DNA of 64,000 nucleotides from Blastocatellia bacterium (lineage in GTDB: Bacteria > Acidobacteriota > Blastocatellia > Chloracidobacteriales > JADJPF01): contig JANWYG010000010.1 in the NCBI GenBank assembly GCA_025057015.1, forward strand, positions 404,506 to 468,505, read 5' to 3'. Made by a program: the position numbers and the translations under genes. Within the stretch, counting starts at the first letter, position 1; each line of letters begins with the position of its first letter. This document shows, piece by piece, positions 59,701 to 64,000 of this stretch. The notes beneath the pieces are model-generated. The model saw nothing but the letters and a program-made list of their open reading frames with translations, was not told the DNA's origin and made no database searches.

Positions 59701-62586
59701 CTTGAATTAGAACTCGACGAAAAGTATGTCCCGAACGTTTATCTTACGGGTTCTATGGTCTTTGGCACGCAGCACTATACCGATACCAAGCAGGTAGTGG
59801 TGCCACCCACAGAGAACTTTTTAACCGTCGAGGTGGCGACTGATAAGCAAACTTATTTGCCGCGGGAATCTGGCACGCTAACTATAACTACTAAAGATGA
59901 TAAAGGGCAGCCTGTAAGTGCCGAAGTTGCGTTGGGAATTGTCGATGAAGCAGTCTTCTACATACAAGGTGACTATGCTGGTGATCCTCGCAAATACTTT
60001 TATGGGCAGAAGCGTTCACATGGTGTGCAGACTCACACTTCATTCGATAGTAGGCCATATGTGAAGTTGTTACCAGTTTCAGTTGAGGTTGCTAAGTCGA
60101 AAGGAGAGTATAAAGAAGCTCCTAGCGATCTAGGTGTACTTGGTGAGGCAAAGCCTGTAGCTGAGGCTGTTCCTGCCCCTCCTGTCCCTCCTGCTGAACC
60201 TCAGCCTGGAAGAGGTGATGTTAGTTCTAAGGAGATGCAACTAATGAACGGCGAGCTGGACGCCGGTCAGGGCACTGCTAAGATCATTGTGCGCAGCGAT
60301 TTTAGCGCCACGGTTTTTTGGCAGCCTGATATAGTTACTGATGAGCAGGGTAAGGCAGAAGTAAAGTTTACCTATCCTGATTCGCTAACTACTTGGCATG
60401 CTACGGCACGTGCGGTAGCTGCAAATCGCTTTGGGATTGCCGAAACTTCATCTCGTACAACTCAACCTCTTATAGCCCGTCTGCAAGCGCCACGCTTCTT
60501 CCTAGTAGAAGATGAGGTTACTGTTTCTGGAGTAATAAACAACAATACTGATAAGCCATTGCAAGTGCAAGCGTCGCTTTTTGTTGAAGGACTAGAGGTA
60601 GTAGGGGCTGTAAGAGTGGATGGTACAGTTGTTGCAGAAGATCCTACAGTGTCCGTTCCAGCAAATGGTACTGAGAGAGTTGATTGGCTGGTTGGCGTGA
60701 AGTCGCCTGGTAAGGCGAGGTTACAGCTCGTGGTTAAGACCAGTGACTATGCTGATGCTGTAGAGAAGGAGTATGTTGTATACGAGCGCGGCATAGAGAA
60801 ATACATTGCTAAGTCTGGTAAAGTACGTGGTTCAGAAGTTACCTTCAGCATAGATATACCTGCTCAACGTAAGCGTGAAACCACATCTCTGACACTGCAG
60901 GTTACGCCCAGTCTAGCCGTGACGATACTTGATGCTCTGCCGTATCTCATAGATTACCCATATGGTTGTACCGAGCAGACTATAAGTAGGTTTCTTCCGG
61001 CAGTAATTACGGCAAAAACGCTGCGTGATCTTGGGCTGAAGCCTGAAGATGCTATGCATCGAGTACTTGGGGCAGTAGAGCAGAGTTATGCTGCTAAGAC
61101 TCATCCCCAAGCGGAAAAAGACCTCCGAAAGTTAGAAAAGATGGTCAGGGAAGGTCTTGCGCGTCTATATGACTTCCAGCATGCGGATGGTGGTTGGGGT
61201 TGGTGGAAAGAAGGCAATAGCGATCATTTTATGACTGCATATGTCGTCTGGGGATTGGTATTAGCAAGGCAAGCTGGTATAGAAGTACGTTCCGATGTGC
61301 TAGAGCGGGCGGTAAACTTTCTCAATCTAAAGCTGGTAGAAGAGGAAACAAACTATGACCTTCAGGCTTGGTTGCTGCACGCTTTGGCAAAGCACAATCT
61401 CTATACCGGAGGGGTAATTAGCAAGCAGCAGCAACGGGCATTTGACAATCTCTGGCAACATCGCAACCGGCTTACGGCATATTCGCTGGCATTGTTTGCG
61501 CTGTCTGCTCATTACTACAACGAGGCAGAAGAGGCTAGGGTTTTGCTTAGGAACCTTGAAAATGGCGTGTACAGAGATGATAGACCAGATGCTTCGATAC
61601 TGGTTGAAGGTAAGGCATCTGATAGGTCTGTCATAGCAACGGCACATTGGGGCAAGACGGGGTTTTATTGGCGCTGGACAGATAGTGCTGTCGAAAGCAC
61701 AGCTTTTGCACTACAAGCATTGCTGGCCATAGATCCAAAGCATCAGCTAGTCGAGCCTGTAGTTAACTGGCTTGTTAAGAATCGTCGTGGTGCTTCGTGG
61801 AGCAATACTCGTGACACAGCTATAGCGGTACTTGCGCTGAACGAGTATTTGGCTAGAAGTGGAGAGCAGCTCTCTGATGTGGAATATGATATTTTTGTGA
61901 ATGGTGAACAGATAGCATCACAGAAAGTGACAAATATTACTGCTGCAAGCATTTTCGAAGTGCCTGATAAGCTAATTCGTGATGGCAGCAATCAAATAAG
62001 TATCAGGTGCAAAGATGGCGACTCTAACATCTACTTTGCTGCACAGGCGAAGTACTTCAGTCTAGAAAAGCCGATAACTGCTGTTGGCAACGAGATCTTC
62101 GTCAAGCGTGAATACTATCGTTTAGTAGGCTATCCGACGTTGCTGAAGGGCTACGTTTATGACCGTGTGCTTATGAAAGACGGGGATCCGGTGCAAAGTG
62201 GTGACAGAGTGGAGGTGGTAATAACGATAGATGCTAAGAACGACTATGAGTATTTAGTCGTTGAAGACCTGAAGCCTGCGGGATTCGAGGCTGTGGAAGT
62301 ACGCAGTGGTCAGCCGTTGTATGCTATGCAGGTGCCTTCTCTGGCGACAGCTAGTGGAGATGGAGTGGATGGCAGTGCCGGCAGATCTAGCTATGTTTGT
62401 CAAGAGCTGCGGGACCGCAAAGTAGCATTATTTATAGCGCGACTTACAGAAGGGCTGTGGCAAATTCGGTATACTTTGAGGGCTGAGGTACCAGGCAAGT
62501 TTCAGGCCTTGCCGGTACTTGGGCACGCTATGTACGTGCCGGAGATTCGTTGCAATAGTGACGAGCTATATTTCGAAGTGCATTAG
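56782..62586 (+). CDS. Alpha-2-macroglobulin-family protein with thioester
   Basis: 1934 residues with signal peptide MKKILVFLVCVVLVAEHNSN. The N-terminal 300 residues are helical, TPR-like, which is unlike E. coli YfhM. MG domains follow, with a bait-like region about residues 1080-1160 (Pro-rich, EAVPAPPVPPAEPQPGRGD). The thioester motif GCTEQ has Cys1396, so the trap is active in principle. A helical toroid and a C-terminal receptor-like domain close it. It traps proteases in the periplasm, perhaps anchored by the helices. No PBP1C gene adjoins. Its stop overlaps the FHA gene by 4 nt. Confidence 0.93.
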   Translation: MKKILVFLVCVVLVAEHNSNAQRQPGYQKMRAEADKYYDEASYALAYEIYKSIDMSSLPEGEARWLKVRTADSLWRSMAASSTSDQSLYEPALKPLTEIYSDKIRDEAWAQACESLADFWWLRGDLRDWSAGYQYYLQALDYWAGSRQMELARSRYIAILRKMAEPSWRDNYYYYGLYGNWIDVQLIRNYQKIAVDARDRAHASYLLALTLQNSQHSDRDEIVAAYEAVLSYGKATEWYDDALYRYALWQESHGKMVLLDTGEYRAGPNYKRALELYDRFLQEFKEGESRFYDEVVRHRQDIVEPKLEVFVTSVFLPDSEIEYILSWRNVEQIELSLYKVDLLEDLNLNKEGVHSVYLFVKGISITANRKVRSWTKTVGGPQEEHLPGTEVLRLGDKLSPGAYIIEAVSGKQQARELILVSDLSIVVKQSKKQILAYVCDALTGAPIPAAQVKVWQQSQYYDYDSGRYKSKYYTAVTGSDGLAFIDLAVENSSFLALAALGDRQAFVNSSVYAYSYYQDKRDDWRVYAFTDRPAYRPNETVKWKFTARVYDGASYTIPVGAELMAEFYDPQGSKIAEQKVKLNSFGSAWGELNLTDAMPLGQYRLELVALSLKDGQSARKKLGSARLFRLEEYKLPEFKLSVQTPEENGRKKAFRLGEKVGVVIKAEYYFGGPVTDADVEVIVYQRPFYHYWRPEKEYHWYYELSMPDYDYGQRTVIKREKLKTDAEGRATLLIETQSSAQGYEYGIEARVVDTSRREIVGTASLRIGNQRYFVYLSPKRYVYKPREKALLEVKALDANDQPVEVEGKVRITREYWHEVWVDSFGKEYTHEQLARTDQPSLLPGRLALQPEFRGYKQEEILQTTVKTDKDGNAEVFFIPDREGYYRVSWISPDKNAPPIKAETVLWVVTTKTNDIGYKQDSVEVIVDKDTFKVGQTARVMLVAPTNGRYVLFSVEGERIYQARVVEMTGQVKLLELELDEKYVPNVYLTGSMVFGTQHYTDTKQVVVPPTENFLTVEVATDKQTYLPRESGTLTITTKDDKGQPVSAEVALGIVDEAVFYIQGDYAGDPRKYFYGQKRSHGVQTHTSFDSRPYVKLLPVSVEVAKSKGEYKEAPSDLGVLGEAKPVAEAVPAPPVPPAEPQPGRGDVSSKEMQLMNGELDAGQGTAKIIVRSDFSATVFWQPDIVTDEQGKAEVKFTYPDSLTTWHATARAVAANRFGIAETSSRTTQPLIARLQAPRFFLVEDEVTVSGVINNNTDKPLQVQASLFVEGLEVVGAVRVDGTVVAEDPTVSVPANGTERVDWLVGVKSPGKARLQLVVKTSDYADAVEKEYVVYERGIEKYIAKSGKVRGSEVTFSIDIPAQRKRETTSLTLQVTPSLAVTILDALPYLIDYPYGCTEQTISRFLPAVITAKTLRDLGLKPEDAMHRVLGAVEQSYAAKTHPQAEKDLRKLEKMVREGLARLYDFQHADGGWGWWKEGNSDHFMTAYVVWGLVLARQAGIEVRSDVLERAVNFLNLKLVEEETNYDLQAWLLHALAKHNLYTGGVISKQQQRAFDNLWQHRNRLTAYSLALFALSAHYYNEAEEARVLLRNLENGVYRDDRPDASILVEGKASDRSVIATAHWGKTGFYWRWTDSAVESTAFALQALLAIDPKHQLVEPVVNWLVKNRRGASWSNTRDTAIAVLALNEYLARSGEQLSDVEYDIFVNGEQIASQKVTNITAASIFEVPDKLIRDGSNQISIRCKDGDSNIYFAAQAKYFSLEKPITAVGNEIFVKREYYRLVGYPTLLKGYVYDRVLMKDGDPVQSGDRVEVVITIDAKNDYEYLVVEDLKPAGFEAVEVRSGQPLYAMQVPSLATASGDGVDGSAGRSSYVCQELRDRKVALFIARLTEGLWQIRYTLRAEVPGKFQALPVLGHAMYVPEIRCNSDELYFEVH

Positions 62587-63899
62587 AAAACTGGTTTTTC
62601 GACTAGTTCAAACTCGATCGATCTTCCTAGACCAATGGTGTCGCCGGGGTAGATCTGGTACTCGCGGCCAGTTTCTAGTCGCTCGCCGTTTAAGTAAGTG
62701 CCGTTGGTTTGGCTCAAGCAGGTAATGAATATGCCGCTTACGGTTACTCGGATCTTAGCGTGTTGCTTTGATACGCGAGGTGATGGTACGACGATGTCAT
62801 TTGTCTGCAATCTACCTATGCTGACTTCGCCGTAGTCAGTATGAAGTAACGGCTGGTCTGTACCTTCAATTCCTCGTCGAGGTCGAAGTACATACCTAAC
62901 GGATCTGAGTATTTCGTCGAATTGAATGGTGAGGCTTGCTGGTTCAGCAAATTCTGGAGAGAGAGACTTAATTTCACTTTCGTACTCTTGAGCTTTTTCA
63001 GCTTCGCCAAGCTCTTTGTAGATACGATTAAGGTCATCTAGAAATGTCAGTCTCAGTTCTTCTTCTTGAGTGAGACTGAGGCCATATTCACACCAGCCAG
63101 CGGCTTCTCTCAGCATTTGCATGTAAAGCAGAGTATCAGCGATTCTGCGGCAGGCGAGCGCCGCTTGTTCGTTTTTCTGCTGTTGAGCAAACACTTCATA
63201 TGCATGTTGAAATTCTTGCAGAGCTTCTGAATAAAGGCCTACTTCGAGATAGTTGTTGCCTAATTCTAGCAGCATTTGCCCATCTACTTCCATCATGCTG
63301 CTTGCCTGTTGTATCGAGTCTAGCAGTTGATTCCACTCTTCATTAGAGGAAAGTTCTTCAAGTATTTGGTCGAAGATGTTTTCTGCTGACGTAGGAGTAG
63401 GAGGTTGACCTGGAACAGGTTGCTGAGTAATTGTCTCGGATGGTGCTTGCGCTGCTATAGACTTCAGTGCGGTTAAAAAAGCGTTGAAACTAAGGTGGTT
63501 ACTTGTGTCCAGCTCCATCTGAGCAAGTTTTCTTCTTACGATCAGGTTATTTGGCTCTATGTTCAGTATGCCCTTGTAGATAGACAGTGCTCGCTGTGGG
63601 TAACCTAACTTTTCATATTGTGTGGCAAGCAGTATTCTTGGTTCAGAGGTGGTTTTGTTTATAGATCCTGCCTGTAGTAGAAGAGCCTCGACTTCTCTGT
63701 GTGGTCTTTCGAGTTGGGTACTGACTTTGGCAAGCTGTAGCACGTAATTGTAGTTATCTGGCCAGAGAGCCAGGGCACGTTTAAGCTTTTGTTCTGCTAG
63801 GTTCAGGTCACCATTTTTGAGTGCTGCACGGGCTTGTATGAAGTTTTCTGTAGCTTCTTTTCTTTCTGGACTCTCTTGTATTTCGCTAGTTTCACTCAT
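62583..63899 (-). CDS. TPR protein with C-terminal FHA domain
   Basis: 438 residues without signal or TM. The first 310 hold repeated TPR-like helices (NLAEQKLKRALALWPDNYNY; YPQRALSIYKGILNIEPNN; GLYSEALQEFQHAYEVFAQQ). An FHA domain lies at about 345-435 with SIGRLQTNDIVVPSPRVSKQ and SQTNGTYLNGERL, all the phosphothreonine-binding residues in place. A cytosolic phospho-reader, likely downstream of Ser/Thr kinases such as the one near 30 kb. ATG has AAAAGGAG upstream. Confidence 0.9.
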   Translation of the reverse strand: MSETSEIQESPERKEATENFIQARAALKNGDLNLAEQKLKRALALWPDNYNYVLQLAKVSTQLERPHREVEALLLQAGSINKTTSEPRILLATQYEKLGYPQRALSIYKGILNIEPNNLIVRRKLAQMELDTSNHLSFNAFLTALKSIAAQAPSETITQQPVPGQPPTPTSAENIFDQILEELSSNEEWNQLLDSIQQASSMMEVDGQMLLELGNNYLEVGLYSEALQEFQHAYEVFAQQQKNEQAALACRRIADTLLYMQMLREAAGWCEYGLSLTQEEELRLTFLDDLNRIYKELGEAEKAQEYESEIKSLSPEFAEPASLTIQFDEILRSVRYVLRPRRGIEGTDQPLLHTDYGEVSIGRLQTNDIVVPSPRVSKQHAKIRVTVSGIFITCLSQTNGTYLNGERLETGREYQIYPGDTIGLGRSIEFELVEKPVF

Positions 63900-63960
63900 A
63901 CCATACTCCTTTTGTGGGCTATTCTAACATATCTTTTGCGGTGATGGTACTATGGGGGGT

Positions 63961-64000
63961 ATGCTGCTTAACTATCGCTTGTATGGTGAGGGTCTACCGG
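63961..64000 (+). CDS. Start of a probable alpha/beta hydrolase (3' truncated)
   Basis: ATG 63961 has GGGGGG 3-8 nt upstream and opens MLLNYRLYGEGLP, the usual first strand of alpha/beta-hydrolase proteins. Only 13 codons are in the window, so this is a prediction from one motif. Confidence 0.5.
   Translation, partial: MLLNYRLYGEGLP

Overview
This 64 kb window looks like chromosomal DNA of a free-living, didermic, aerobic bacterium with moderate G+C (judged by eye). It carries outer-membrane efflux parts (TolC, RND pump), lipoproteins, a large alpha-2-macroglobulin, Ser/Thr kinase, PP2C and FHA signalling genes, an HpnH-type hopanoid radical SAM enzyme, and an acyl ligase-ACP-acyltransferase fusion like those tied to bacterial ether lipids. 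Together these fit Acidobacteriota, perhaps Blastocatellia (subdivision 4). That placement is an inference from gene content, with no rRNA gene here to test it. I found no tRNA or rRNA genes, CRISPR array, insertion sequence, prophage or replication origin.

Layout. 1-4.8 kb: lipid genes (truncated ligase-ACP-PlsC fusion, SDR, diacylglycerol-kinase-type kinase, second PlsC). 4.9-11.8 kb: PP2C phosphatase with a CNBD-like tail; a beta-propeller with a hexapeptide repeat behind a tiny secreted peptide; a large unrecognised helical protein coupled to a TPR protein; a CBS protein and a small exported protein. 11.9-14.1 kb: ETF-quinone oxidoreductase and GreA. 14.1-23.9 kb: a minus-strand heavy-metal efflux operon (His-rich exported protein, TolC, adaptor, cupredoxin lipoprotein, RND pump, histidine kinase, NtrC-type regulator). 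It is headed by what looks like a sigma-54 promoter with a palindrome about 120 bp upstream, so the last gene of the operon probably activates the first. 24-25 kb: peroxiredoxin Bcp and a pair of unreported small genes, one frameshifted.

25-36 kb: cell-surface sugar genes (AsnB-type amidotransferase, a flippase-glycosyltransferase fusion, UDP-glucuronate decarboxylase), a Ser/Thr kinase, an RluA pseudouridine synthase, a lipoprotein amidohydrolase and two tandem zinc alcohol dehydrogenases. 36-43 kb: FHA-TM-trypsin protein, HIT protein, Tat-exported Fe/Mn SOD, ribosomal protein S1, PIG-L deacetylase, slipin and NfeD. 43-51.5 kb: RNase D-like exonuclease, M15-like peptidase, glycogen phosphorylase, an odd zinc-ribbon membrane protein, and HpnH coupled to a Cys-less asparagine-synthetase-like protein. 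51.6-64 kb: a six-domain wall hydrolase, zinc-ribbon membrane proteins (one with two PDZ domains), SRAP/YedK, a thioester alpha-2-macroglobulin, a TPR-FHA protein and the start of an alpha/beta hydrolase.

The genome is tightly packed. Same-strand genes often overlap by 4 nt (ATGA or TTGA), several starts are TTG with good Shine-Dalgarno (SD) sites, and four convergent pairs share exactly the 4 nt of their stop codons.
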